Shown one piece after another: positions 7,505-16,970 of a DNA stretch of 64,000 bases; position 1 is the first letter of the stretch, and each line of letters opens with the position of its first letter. The position numbers and the translations under genes are program-made. The DNA is from Alphaproteobacteria bacterium (GTDB lineage: Bacteria > Pseudomonadota > Alphaproteobacteria > Rhizobiales > Xanthobacteraceae). The stretch spans positions 1 through 64,000 of the forward strand of contig VAZV01000141.1 in the NCBI GenBank assembly GCA_005884765.1, given 5' to 3'. The notes beneath the pieces are model-generated. The model saw only the letters and a program-made list of their open reading frames with translations, did not search any database and was not told the origin of the DNA.

Positions 7505-8941
7505 TTGAGTTTTGTCGAGCGTCACGCGCTGTGGTCGGCGGAGCAGAATGAGGCGGCAAGCCGGCTGCGCCGCATCGTCGAAGAGAAGAATCTCGAAGTC
7601 GTCAGGCTGTCGTTTCCGGACCAGCACGGAATTTTGCGCGGCAAGACGCTGGTCGCAGCCGAAGCGCTGGCCTCGCTTGAAAGCGGCTGCTCCATCACCA
7701 CGACGATGCTCGCCAAGGACACCTCGCACCGCACGGTGTTTCCGGTGTTCACCTCAGGCGGCGGCTTCGGCATGAAGGAGATGGAAGGCGCCGCCGACGT
7801 ACTGATGGTGGCCGACCCCTCGACCTTCCGCGTGCTGCCCTGGGCGCCGACCACGGGCTGGGCGTTATGCGATATTTATTTCGCCGATGGGCGGCCGGTG
7901 CCGTTCGCGACACGTCATCTCTATCGATCGGTTCTCGAAATGCTCGGCCAGCGCGGCTACGATTTCGTCGCCGGGCTCGAGATCGAATTCCATATCTTCA
8001 AGCTTGAAGATGAAAAAATGTCGCCGGAGGACGCGGGGCAGCCGGGCGAGCCGCCGCAGGTCGGCCTGCTGTCGCACGGCTATCAGTACCTGACCGAGCA
8101 GCGCTACGACCAGATGGAGCCGGCGCTGGAAATCATCCGGCGCGACGTGCTCGCGCTCGGCCTGCCCTTGCGCTCGGTCGAGGTCGAGTTTGGCCCGAGC
8201 CAGTGCGAATTCACCTTCCAGCCGACACGAGGCATCACGCCCGCCGACAACATGGTGCTGTTTCGCTCCGCCGTGAAGCAGATCGCGCGCCGGCACGGCT
8301 ATCACGCGACCTTCATGTGCCGGCCGAAGCTGCCGAACGTATTTGCGTCCGGCTGGCACCTGCATCAATCGATGGTCTCGCGCGCCAGTGGCGAGAACGC
8401 GTTTGCGGCCAAGGAGAGCGACGAGGTGCTCAGCCCGTTCGGCCGCGCTTATCTCGCGGGCCTTTTGGAGCACGCGCGCGCCTCGGCCGTGTTCACGACA
8501 CCGACCATCAACGGCTACAAACGCTACCGCTCCTACTCGCTGGCACCGGACCGCGCCATCTGGGGGCAGGATAATCGCGGCGTGATGATCCGCGTGCTCG
8601 GCGGCCCCGGCGATGCCGCGACCCGGCTCGAGAACCGGATCGGCGAACCCGCCGCCAATCCCTATCTCTACATGGCCTCGCAAATTCTCTCAGGGCTCAA
8701 CGGCGTCGACCGCAAGCTCGATCCCGGTCCATCCGCCGACACGCCTTACGAGACCAAGGCGGCGCTATTGCCGAAGAGCTTGCGCGAAGCGGTGTTCGCG
8801 CTCGATGACGACCCGTTCTTCCGCAAGGCGTTCGGCGCGGAATTCGTCGACTACTACGTGCACATCAAGAATGCCGAGATCGAGCGTTTCCAGGCGGAAG
8901 TCTCCGACTGGGAGCACCGCGAATATTTCGAGATGTTTTGA
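7505..8941 (+). CDS. Glutamine-synthetase-family ligase (glnA-like catabolic paralogue)
   Basis: About 478 residues from a TTG at 7505, chosen because an in-frame ATG at 7226 lies inside the Rieske gene and would translate the palindromic repeat; GAGGGG lies just upstream of 7505. Glutamine synthetase landmarks are present: the beta-grasp start (VRLSFPDQHGILRGK), the metal-binding GLEIEFH and VEVEFGPSQCEF, the WHLHQSM loop, NGYKRYR and the C-terminal RLENRIGEPAANPYLY. Such GS-like enzymes in catabolic clusters gamma-glutamylate amines (aniline, isopropylamine, putrescine). The neighbouring Rieske oxygenase recalls aniline-type pathways, in which a GS-like protein precedes a Rieske dioxygenase. 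An amine substrate is inferred; it is unlikely to be the housekeeping GS. Confidence 0.85.
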   Translation: MSFVERHALWSAEQNEAASRLRRIVEEKNLEVVRLSFPDQHGILRGKTLVAAEALASLESGCSITTTMLAKDTSHRTVFPVFTSGGGFGMKEMEGAADVLMVADPSTFRVLPWAPTTGWALCDIYFADGRPVPFATRHLYRSVLEMLGQRGYDFVAGLEIEFHIFKLEDEKMSPEDAGQPGEPPQVGLLSHGYQYLTEQRYDQMEPALEIIRRDVLALGLPLRSVEVEFGPSQCEFTFQPTRGITPADNMVLFRSAVKQIARRHGYHATFMCRPKLPNVFASGWHLHQSMVSRASGENAFAAKESDEVLSPFGRAYLAGLLEHARASAVFTTPTINGYKRYRSYSLAPDRAIWGQDNRGVMIRVLGGPGDAATRLENRIGEPAANPYLYMASQILSGLNGVDRKLDPGPSADTPYETKAALLPKSLREAVFALDDDPFFRKAFGAEFVDYYVHIKNAEIERFQAEVSDWEHREYFEMF

Positions 8942-8962
8942 GGCGGGCCTCGCTCTCCCTGT

Positions 8963-9053
8963 TCGTCATGCCCGGGCTTGACCCGGGCATCCACGTTTTG
9001 GAGACCACAAAGCAAGAAAGACGTGGATGGCCGGGTCAAGCCCGGCCATGACG
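8963..9053. repeat. Palindromic repeat, CGTCATGCCCGGGCTTGACCCGGG family
   Basis: The left arm CGTCATGCCCGGGCTTGACC and the right arm GGTCAAGCCCGGCCATGACG are inverted copies flanking ATCCACGTT/GACGTGGAT. Close copy at 45698-45783; diverged relative at 44369-44471. It lies between the convergent GS and livF genes, where it could act as a bidirectional terminator. Confidence 0.88.
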
Positions 9054-9065
9054 AAATATGTTCTC

Positions 9066-9807
9066 TCAGATCCCCAAATACCGATGCTGCAGATCGGGCT
9101 CCGCCATCAGCGCTTCGGACGTGCCGCTCCACACCGCACGCCCGCGCTCGATGATGTAGTGCCGGTCGCAGATTCGCGTCAGGTGCTCGACATTCTTGTC
9201 GATCACCAAGACCGATTGTCCGCGCGCTTTGAGCATCGACAGGCAATTCCAGATTTCTTCGCGGATCAAGGGTGCCAGACCTTCGGTGGCTTCATCGAGG
9301 ATCAGAAGCCGCGGATTGGTCATCAGCGCGCGACCGATGGCGAGCATCTGCTGCTCGCCGCCTGAGAGCGTGTTGCCCATGTTGGCGCCGCGCTCGGCGA
9401 GCCGCGGAAACAGCGCGTGGATTTTGTCGATGGTCCAGGGATCGGACGCGCCAAGGCGATTGCTCGATGCCGCAACGAGATTCTCGCGCACCGTCAGGTT
9501 CGGAAAGATCTGGCGGCCTTCCGGCACAAGCCCGATGCCGAGCTTGGCGATCCGGTATGACGGCAGGCTTCGCACTTGCGCCCCCGCGAAGCGGATTGTG
9601 CCGACGCGCGCCGGCGTCAGCCCCATGATGGAACGGATGGTCGTGGTCTTGCCCATGCCGTTGCGGCCCAACAGGGAGACCATCTCGCCCGCGCTTATCG
9701 ACAGCGACAGGCCGAACAGCACCTGGCTCAGGCCATAGCAGGTCTCGATGGCATCGATTTCAAGTAGCGGCGCGGGCTCAGCCAATTTCGTATCAGACAA
9801 TTTCGTA

Positions 9808-9815
<8 letters not shown>
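9066..9815 (-). CDS. livF: Branched-chain-type ABC transporter ATPase (LivF-like)
   Basis: A 249-residue ATP-binding subunit. Walker A is GRNGMGKTT (about residues 50-58), the ABC signature is LSGGEQQ and Walker B is RLLILDEATEGL. LivF-type features are the short length and the RQIFPNLTVRENL segment. It is last in the minus-strand order livK-livH-livM-livG-livF and overlaps livG by 8 bases. It would power uptake with LivG through LivH/LivM in the inner membrane. The ligand may be an amino acid, urea or an aromatic acid; proximity to aromatic genes makes the last possible. Confidence 0.92.
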
Positions 9816-10567
<752 letters not shown>

Positions 10568-10575
<8 letters not shown>

Positions 10576-11422
10576 GGTTCAGCCTCCCGAGCAGGCCCAT
10601 GATTCCGCCGCGACCGAACAGCACGACCAGCAGCAGCAGCGGGCCCATGATCAGCGCCCAATACTCTGTCACCTGCGACAGCAGTTCTTCAAGCAGCAGG
10701 TAGGCGACTGCGCCGACCACGGGCCCAAACAAAACGCCCATGCCCCCCAGGATGACCATCACCATGAGATCGCCGGAGCGGGTCCAGTACATCACGGCGG
10801 GGCTGACGAAATCGGTGTTGTTGGCAAGCAGCGCGCCGGCGAGGCCGCACAGGGTACCCGATATGACGAAGCACACCAGCTTGTAGCGTTTGGCGGGAAA
10901 GCCGATCGCCTGCATGCGCTGCTCGTTGGAGCGCAGGCCCTGAACCACCATGCCGAAACGCGAATTGACGATGCGCCAGATCAGGAACACCACGCCGAGC
11001 AGGCATGCCAGGCAGAGGTAATAGAACTGCGTGCGGTTCGAGAGATTGATCAGCCCACCGAAATCGCTGCGCTTGTAGACCGTGAGACCATCGTCGCCGC
11101 CGTAGCGCGCCAGGCCCGAGGCGACGTAATAGGCCATCTGCGCAAAGGCGAGCGTGATCATGATGAAGTAGACGCCGCGCGTGCGCAACGAGAGCGCGCC
11201 GATGACGAGCGCGTAGATCGCAGAAGCCGCGAGCGCCACCGGAAACTGGAGGAAGCCGGAGCCAAAACCTTCCTGCGCCAAAATGCCGACGGCATAGCCG
11301 CCGATGCCGAGATAGGCGGCGTGACCGAAACTCATCATGCCGCCATAGCCCATGATGAGATTGAGGCTTGCCGCCGCGAGCACCAGAATCACAATTCTGG
11401 TGAACAGCGTCAGTACGAACAC
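10568..11422 (-). CDS. livM: Branched-chain-type ABC transporter permease (LivM-like)
   Basis: A 284-residue polytopic membrane protein of the LivM family. About eight hydrophobic helices are visible, with the family motif SLNLIMGYGGMMSFGHAAYLG near residues 20-38 and the EAA-like region GLRSNEQRMQAIGFPAKRYK before the last helices. It pairs with LivH to form the channel. It overlaps livH by 13 bases and livG by 8 bases. Confidence 0.92.
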
Positions 11423-12360
11423 GTTGCCGCTCGCTTGCGAATAAAGCGGCGGTTGGCCGGAAACAGCCCCTCCGGCCGCACCACCAGCACGATCGCCATC
11501 ACGAGGTAGATCAGCATCGAGGACAGCGCCGGCGCCGCGGTCGAGGCGGCGGCCGAGCTCAGCATTTGCCGCAGCAGGTTGGGCAGGAAGGCGCGGCCCA
11601 TCGTATCGATGATGCCGACGAAGATCGCGGCCAGGAACGCGCCGCGGATCGAGCCGATGCCGCCGATGACGATGATGACGAAGGCGAGGATCAGGATGTT
11701 CTCGCCCATGCCGATCTGCACGGTGAGGATCGGCGCCTGCATCAGCCCGGCGAGACCGGCGAGCGCGGCCCCTAACCCGAACACCAGCGTGTAGAGCAGC
11801 TTGATGTTGATGCCGAGCGCGCCGATCATCTCGCGGTTGGAGGCGCCGGCACGGATCAGCATGCCGACGCGCGTGCGCATCACCCCGAGATAGAGCAACA
11901 GTGCAACCACCAGCGCGACCACGATGATGGCGAGGCGATAGGCGGGATAATAAATGCCGGGCAGGATCGCGACCGGGACGGTCAGCCAGGCCGGCAGCGG
12001 CAGCGCCAGACCCGCCGGACCCCAGATCAGCCGCACCGCCTCGTTGAAGAACAGGATCAGGCCGAATGTCGCCAGCACGTGATCGAGATGATCACGGCCG
12101 TAAAGGTGCCGCAGCGTCGTGAATTCCAGCACGATGCCGAGCAGCAGCGTGGCGGCCAGCGCCAGTACCGCGCCGAGCAGGAAATTGCCGGTCCAGGCCA
12201 CGAAGGTCGCCGCGAAATAGGCGCCCATCATGTAGAGCGAACCATGCGCCAGATTGACGAGGTCCATGATGCCGAACACCAGCGTCAGGCCCGCCGCCAG
12301 TAGAAACAGCAACAGCCCAAACTGCAATCCGTTCAAGAATTGTTCGACGACAAGCAGCAT
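11410..12360 (-). CDS. livH: Branched-chain-type ABC transporter permease (LivH-like)
   Basis: A 316-residue polytopic permease starting MLLVVEQFLNGLQFG, a typical LivH beginning. The frame is open to 12585, but the extra 75 codons cover a palindromic repeat and have no LivH homology by eye, so 12360 is chosen. The LVFGIMDLVNLAHGSLYM segment and the EAA-like GASNREMIGALGIN region support the family. It is separated from the binding-protein gene livK by 234 bases that contain a repeat, and overlaps livM by 13 bases. Confidence 0.92.
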   Translation of the reverse strand: MLLVVEQFLNGLQFGLLLFLLAAGLTLVFGIMDLVNLAHGSLYMMGAYFAATFVAWTGNFLLGAVLALAATLLLGIVLEFTTLRHLYGRDHLDHVLATFGLILFFNEAVRLIWGPAGLALPLPAWLTVPVAILPGIYYPAYRLAIIVVALVVALLLYLGVMRTRVGMLIRAGASNREMIGALGINIKLLYTLVFGLGAALAGLAGLMQAPILTVQIGMGENILILAFVIIVIGGIGSIRGAFLAAIFVGIIDTMGRAFLPNLLRQMLSSAAASTAAPALSSMLIYLVMAIVLVVRPEGLFPANRRFIRKRAATCSY

Positions 12361-12421
12361 GCGCGTTCTAAGGTCATGTTCGGGTTGAGGCGTATCACAA
12401 CTCAGTATGGAACGGGCCACA

Positions 12422-12505
12422 TGGTTCGAGACGCTCCTCACCATGAGGGTTGAGACCTCATCCTGAGGAGGCCGCGACGCGGCCGTCTCGAAGGATGAAG
12501 CCCCG
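12422..12505. repeat. Palindromic repeat, CCTCATCCTGAGGAGGCC family, between livK and livH
   Basis: Nested dyads are visible: CTCACCATGAGG, CCTCATCCTGAGG and GGCCGCGACGCGGCC, ending CGTCTCGAAGGATGA, which mirrors the TGGTTCGAGACGCTCCTCA start. The element sits just after the binding-protein gene and before the permease genes of the same operon, a position where hairpins can protect the upstream mRNA. Confidence 0.82.
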
Positions 12506-12594
12506 GACGGAAGACCATCGGATTGCAAGACATGTGCCGAAAGGAAACAGCGGCAGCGCAAATACGCCGCCGCTGCATCAAACAAGACCGGCGA

Positions 12595-13767
12595 TCACTT
12601 CATCGGACACTTGTCATGGAAGCTGTCCTGACTGTCCTTGATGATGGTGGCGACGGTTTTCAGCGAGAGCTGCCCGTCGGCGTCCTTCACCACATCCTGC
12701 AGGTAGAAATTCTGGATCGGGATGTGATTGTTGCCGTATTTGAACGACCCGCGCACCGACTCGAAATTCACCTTCTCCATCGCGGCCTTCATGGCGTCCT
12801 TCTTGCTGGTATCGCCTCCAACCGCCACTACCGCGCTGTTGATCAACTGCGCGGCATCATAGGATTGCGCGCCGTAAAAGGTCGGCCGCAGGTTGGGATA
12901 TTTCTTGCGGTAGTCGGCGACGAAGCGCTTGTTCTGCTCGTTCGGCAGGTCGTTGACCCACTCCTGCGCGCCGGGCACGCCGAGCGCGTTTTCCTTCTGC
13001 AGCGGCAGCGACAATTCGTCGATGGTGAAGGCGGTATAGAGCGGAATCTGCTGCTTGAGGCCGGCCTGCGTATATTGATTGAGGAACTGCACGCCGGCAG
13101 CACCGGGATAGAACACGAAGACCGACTCGGCCCCGGAGGCGCGCGCCTTGGAAAGTTCGGCCGAGAAGTCGAGCTGGCTCGGCCACACCGTATATTCCTC
13201 GCCGACCACCTTGCCCTTGAAGGTGCTTTTGACGCCGGCCAGCATGTCCTTGCCGGCGGCGTAATTCGGGCCGATCAGGAACACCGACTTGACGCCCTTC
13301 TGGTTCATATAGAGGCCCATCGCCTGTGGCGTCTGGTCGTTCTGCCAGGAGGTCGAGAATACGTAGGGCGAGCAGAGTTCGCCGGCGAGCTGCGAGGGGC
13401 CGGCATTGGCCGAGATCAGGAAGGTCTGGGAATCGACGGCGCTCTTTAGCGAGGCCAGCAGCACGTTCGACCAGATATAGCCGGCGATGAAATCGACATG
13501 ATCGGACTGCACCAGCTTTTCGGTCTTCTGCTTGCCGACGTCGGGCTTCTGTCCGTCGTCTTCGTAGATCACCTCGACCGGCTTGCCGCCCATCTTGCGG
13601 CCGAGATGATCGAGCGCGAGCTCGAACGAATTGCGCATGTCGTTGCCGATCACGGCCGTGGGGCCGCTGAAGGTCGAGACAAAGCCGATCTTGATGGTTT
13701 CGCCCGCGTAAGCGGGACCCGCCAGCGCCAAAGCCGTTGCGCCGGCCAGCCAGAATGCCGTCCTCAT
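12595..13767 (-). CDS. Branched-chain-type ABC transporter periplasmic binding protein
   Basis: A 390-residue type I periplasmic binding protein (Peripla_BP_6 group). A Sec signal peptide MRTAFWLAGATALALAGPAYA ends near residue 22, followed by the mature start GETIKIGFVSTFSGP. The mature part contains the usual ligand-domain segments (GNDMRNSFELAL, IYEDDGQKPDVG, ISANAGPSQLAGE, VFLIGPNYAAGKD). It is the first gene of the liv operon. Related proteins bind branched-chain amino acids, amides or aromatic acids; its location next to Rieske and box genes is compatible with an aromatic acid or amine ligand, which is not provable here. Confidence 0.9.
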   Translation of the reverse strand: MRTAFWLAGATALALAGPAYAGETIKIGFVSTFSGPTAVIGNDMRNSFELALDHLGRKMGGKPVEVIYEDDGQKPDVGKQKTEKLVQSDHVDFIAGYIWSNVLLASLKSAVDSQTFLISANAGPSQLAGELCSPYVFSTSWQNDQTPQAMGLYMNQKGVKSVFLIGPNYAAGKDMLAGVKSTFKGKVVGEEYTVWPSQLDFSAELSKARASGAESVFVFYPGAAGVQFLNQYTQAGLKQQIPLYTAFTIDELSLPLQKENALGVPGAQEWVNDLPNEQNKRFVADYRKKYPNLRPTFYGAQSYDAAQLINSAVVAVGGDTSKKDAMKAAMEKVNFESVRGSFKYGNNHIPIQNFYLQDVVKDADGQLSLKTVATIIKDSQDSFHDKCPMK

Positions 13768-13976
13768 GTTGGTTTTCCCTCCTCGTTAACTTACTGTCCC
13801 GCCAGCCGGATAACCGCTTATTCAGTGACGTGTTTTGTGCGCGAAATCCCGAGCCCGCAGCAAGCATGATCCGAAGGCTGCCGTTAGAACCTTCGGCCCA
13901 TACCCAAGCTACCTGCACCATAGTTCGCAATTGGCGCGACTGGCAAGAATTATAGTGCCGATTGATGGCCTGCTGT

Positions 13977-14052
13977 CGTAGGGCGGGTTGGAGCCGAAGG
14001 CGCAACCCGCCATGTCGGCGATCGATAACGGCGGATCATGGTCCGCCCTACG
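13977..14052. repeat. Dyad element in the livK - sigma factor gap
   Basis: In the 310-base gap 13768-14077, the segment CGTAGGGCGGGTTGG ... GTCCGCCCTACG forms an inverted repeat and contains an inner GCGGGTTGG.../CAACCCGC pair. It is related to the CGTAGGG elements at 4944 and 47722. The rest of the gap (13768-13976) should hold the livK promoter; no further motif was recognised there. Confidence 0.65.
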
Positions 14053-14077
14053 AGCTCTACGGAGCCCTCGCTGCCGC

Positions 14078-14965
14078 TCAGAGCGATATTTCCGCGCCCT
14101 CAATGACGTAAGGCGCGTGGCGGAAGTCGCGGATGTCGGCGACCTTGTCGGCCTGCCAGTTCAGCAGCATGAAATATTTCGGGCCCGCGCCGGTCGCGTC
14201 GGGATCGAACACCAGAATGGCCGGATGCCCCTCCACCGATCCCGGCACCAGATGCCAGTCGCGGGCTATCGAATAATTGCCAAAATACCGCGAGACCTCG
14301 GCCTTGCCGCTCATGCGGGTCTTGTTGACGAGTTCGAGCCGCACGTCGTCGGCGATCATGCTGCGGATCGCATCGAAATCCCGCGCATTGAAATGCGTGA
14401 CATAGGTGGAAAGACGCTTCCGATCGGCATCGGACAGTTTTGGCTGCGGCACCTCTTCCGGCTCGTTCGCGAAATCGCGCAGTTGCGCCCGGCCGCGGTG
14501 TAGTGCCGCTTTCACCGCCGCCAGAGTCAGATCCATGACCTCGCAGACCTCCTGCAGCGAGCAGCCGAGCACGTCCATCAGGATCACGCTCGAGCGCTGC
14601 GCCAGGGGAAGCCGCATGAAGGTGCGAAGGCTGGCGCTGGCGATCTGACGGCTCAACACCGCATCAAGCTGATCGGCGATCATATCCACCTCCTCGCCCG
14701 ACCGGAGCGCGTCCTGCCGGCTGCGGCGGCGAAGGAAATCGAGCGCGGTGTTGTGCGCGATCCGGAACAGCCAGCCTTCAGGGTTACTGATCGTGCCGGC
14801 GGAGGGAAATGATTCCACCGCCTTGATCATCGCGTCCTGCAGCACGTCTTCGCCATCGATCACCGAGCCGACCATGCGCGCGCAGTAGCGGTGCAGGCGG
14901 GGCCGCATCGCGGCCAGCAGGCGGTCGATGCCGGCGGTGGCAGGCAGTTCCGGGACCGGTTTCAT
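14078..14965 (-). CDS. ECF-type RNA polymerase sigma factor with SnoaL-like C-terminal domain
   Basis: A 295-residue sigma-70-family protein. Residues about 15-95 match region 2 (AARPRLHRYC-like start, DGEDVLQDAMIKA, PEGWLFRIAHNTALDFLRRR) and about 125-180 match region 4 (LPLAQRSSVILMD, SLQEVCEVMDLTLAAVKAALHRGR). The remaining 100 residues resemble a SnoaL/NTF2-like fold (HFNARDFDAIRSMIADD), an arrangement known in ECF groups such as ECF41/ECF56, where the tail replaces a classical anti-sigma factor. It follows the 102-residue gene with a 6-base gap, so the two are co-transcribed. The target promoter and signal are unknown. Confidence 0.88.
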   Translation of the reverse strand: MKPVPELPATAGIDRLLAAMRPRLHRYCARMVGSVIDGEDVLQDAMIKAVESFPSAGTISNPEGWLFRIAHNTALDFLRRRSRQDALRSGEEVDMIADQLDAVLSRQIASASLRTFMRLPLAQRSSVILMDVLGCSLQEVCEVMDLTLAAVKAALHRGRAQLRDFANEPEEVPQPKLSDADRKRLSTYVTHFNARDFDAIRSMIADDVRLELVNKTRMSGKAEVSRYFGNYSIARDWHLVPGSVEGHPAILVFDPDATGAGPKYFMLLNWQADKVADIRDFRHAPYVIEGAEISL

Positions 14966-14971
14966 TCAGCC

Positions 14972-15280
14972 TCAGGGTTCACCCAGCATGCGATAGTTGC
15001 CGACGATTCCAACGGCGCGGACCAGTGGCGGTTCGGCGCAGCGTTCACGAACACCGCTCTGGAACGCCTGAAACGCCGGCAGCCTTGTCAACCCACCGGT
15101 ATCATCGGCCGCGGCCTCGACGAAGTGCACGAACATATCGTCCTCCAGGCGCAGCGCAAGATAGCGGATGCCCTCGGGGTTTGCAGCTTTCAGCTCCGCA
15201 AACACCGCCGAGATCAGTTCGGCATTCTTGTCGGCCAACTCCGGCTTGGTCTTATACCTGATCAATCTCCGTTGCATCAT
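14972..15280 (-). CDS. Small ABM-type dimeric alpha/beta-barrel protein
   Basis: 102 residues from an ATG at 15280, chosen for the upstream AGGAGAAA; the frame is open further upstream but that part has no protein-like features. The sequence (MQRRLIRYKTKPELADKNAELI..., then IRYLALRLEDDMFVHFVEA) has the pattern of antibiotic-biosynthesis-monooxygenase-like ferredoxin-fold proteins. It is the first gene of a bicistronic unit with the ECF sigma factor, a recurrent pairing in which small carboxymuconolactone-decarboxylase-, DoxX- or ABM-like proteins accompany SnoaL-tailed sigma factors. A redox-related role is a guess. Confidence 0.8.
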   Translation of the reverse strand: MMQRRLIRYKTKPELADKNAELISAVFAELKAANPEGIRYLALRLEDDMFVHFVEAAADDTGGLTRLPAFQAFQSGVRERCAEPPLVRAVGIVGNYRMLGEP

Positions 15281-15451
15281 TTTCTCCTGATTTTCTCGAT
15301 GATCTTGTGTCTCGACCCCAAGACGTTCGGCCATGGCGAAAGGATTCAGGAAAAACAAAATATTTTCGCCCGCATCCTTTGTCTGCTCCGTTTCGTCTCT
15401 TTCGCAAGGCGGCGCCGCCCGGCGCGGCATCGAGACAAGCGGAGAACGACG

Positions 15452-16858
15452 ATGCAGGAAAGTTACGATCGGCGAGAAAAGAACTGGACACTTGGCGTCA
15501 CCTCGCTCGCATCCTTCATGATGGCGCTGGATTCGCTCGTCATCACCACGGCCTTTGCCACCATCCGCGCCGACTTCGGCAGCTCCGTCGAAATATTGCA
15601 ATGGGCGGTCAACGCCTTCAATTTGACCTTTGCGGTTCTACTGCTGACCGGTGCCGCGCTAGGCGACCGCTTCGGGCGCCGCCGGATGTTTGCCACAGGC
15701 GTCGCGCTGTTCATTCTTGCTTCGGTGGCGTGCGCGCTAGCCGGCAGCGCCGGTTGGCTGATTGCGGCGCGGGCGGCGCAAGGCGCCGGCGCTGCCATGG
15801 TGATGCCGCTCGCAATGGCGATCCTGAGCGGCGCTTTTGCCAAGGACGAGCGGGCCAGGGCGCTCGGGATTTTCAGCGGCGTCACCGGATGCGCCTTGAT
15901 CATCGGCCCCGCGATCGGCGGCTTGATCACCGAGAGCCTCGGCTGGCGCTGGATCTTCTGGATCAACGTGCCGATCGGGGTGATTGCGATTGGCTTGATC
16001 CTGACGCGCTTGCGCGAAAGCTTGGGTGCGAAGGCCGCGATCGACATTCCCGGATTGCTGCTGGTCGCGATCGCAGCGCTGGCGCTGGTATGGAGCCTGC
16101 TGCGCGGCAATCCTATCGGGTGGACCAGCCCCGAGGTGATCGGCATGCTCGCTCTCGGACTGCTGTTCTCGGTCGCCTTCGTCGCCTGGGAATTGCGTGC
16201 GTCGGCACCGATGATCCCGATGCGGCTATTTGCCTCGCGACCGTTCGCGGCCGGCGTCGCCGCGAGTTTATTGTTCTATGCGGCGATGTATGGCGTGTTG
16301 TTCCTGCTGCCGCAATTCTTGCAGGTAACGCTTGGCTTCGGTCCGCTCGGCGCCGGGCTGCGGTTGCTGCCGTGGACGTCGACACTATTCCTGACCGCGC
16401 CGATCGCGGGTGCGGTGGTGCAAAAATTCGGCGAACGGCCGCTGGTGGTCGCGGGATTGTTGATGCAGGCGGCAGGGCTCGGCTGGATCGCCATGGCAGC
16501 AGCACCCGGCGTCGCTTATGCGGCGCTGGTCGTGCCGCTGGTTCTGGCCGGTATCGGCGTGTCGATGGCGATGCCGGCCGCCCAGAACGCCATTCTCGGT
16601 TCTGTCGCCGCGACCGAGATGGGCAAGGCTTCGGGCGTCTTCAATATGGGCCGCTTCCTCGGCGGCATGTTCGGCATCGCGCTGCTGGTGACGGTGTTCT
16701 CCGCCAGCGGCGCGACTGACACATCAGCGCATTTTTCCGCAGGGTTCGCCGCGGCGATCATGGTCGCGGCCGCGCTGTCGCTGTGCGGGGCTTTTGTTGG
16801 CTTGTGGCTGCCCGGCCGCCGGTCGGTGGCCGCCGCGCCGGCGCCTCAAAGTGCCTGA
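15452..16858 (+). CDS. MFS drug-export permease, DHA2 (EmrB/QacA) type
   Basis: 468 residues from the ATG at 15452, which has GGAG about 8 bases upstream; the frame is open further upstream but crosses the divergent gene. The protein starts MQESYDRREKNWTLGVTSLA and shows the DHA2 motifs D(S)LVITTAFATIRADF in helix 1 and GDRFGRRRMFATG in loop 2-3, and motif C-like GVTGCALIIGPAIGGLI in helix 5. About 13-14 hydrophobic helices are visible, consistent with the 14-helix family. It would export small toxic compounds by proton antiport. It is divergent from the ECF-associated gene pair over a 171-base gap and may belong to the same regulon. Confidence 0.9.
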   Translation: MQESYDRREKNWTLGVTSLASFMMALDSLVITTAFATIRADFGSSVEILQWAVNAFNLTFAVLLLTGAALGDRFGRRRMFATGVALFILASVACALAGSAGWLIAARAAQGAGAAMVMPLAMAILSGAFAKDERARALGIFSGVTGCALIIGPAIGGLITESLGWRWIFWINVPIGVIAIGLILTRLRESLGAKAAIDIPGLLLVAIAALALVWSLLRGNPIGWTSPEVIGMLALGLLFSVAFVAWELRASAPMIPMRLFASRPFAAGVAASLLFYAAMYGVLFLLPQFLQVTLGFGPLGAGLRLLPWTSTLFLTAPIAGAVVQKFGERPLVVAGLLMQAAGLGWIAMAAAPGVAYAALVVPLVLAGIGVSMAMPAAQNAILGSVAATEMGKASGVFNMGRFLGGMFGIALLVTVFSASGATDTSAHFSAGFAAAIMVAAALSLCGAFVGLWLPGRRSVAAAPAPQSA

Positions 16859-16970
16859 TGCCCATCCCGATAGAATTTCGCTATCGATCGATTAGCAAAC
16901 GCGGCTTGGCCTCACGGTACGAATGACTACATACTGAGACGCAGACATCTGAAACACGAGGTCGCTTCCC

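Noticed and set aside
12361..12585. N-terminal extension of livH
   Set aside because: The codons come from a palindromic repeat and the normal LivH start is at 12360.
15307..16719. Plus-strand open frame of 470 codons overlapping the DHA2 transporter
   Set aside because: Arg-rich shadow in the second frame of a gene with strong MFS motifs.
16868..16886. CGATAG...CTATCG hairpin after the DHA2 gene as a terminator
   Set aside because: Stem of only six base pairs and no following T-run, so not convincing.
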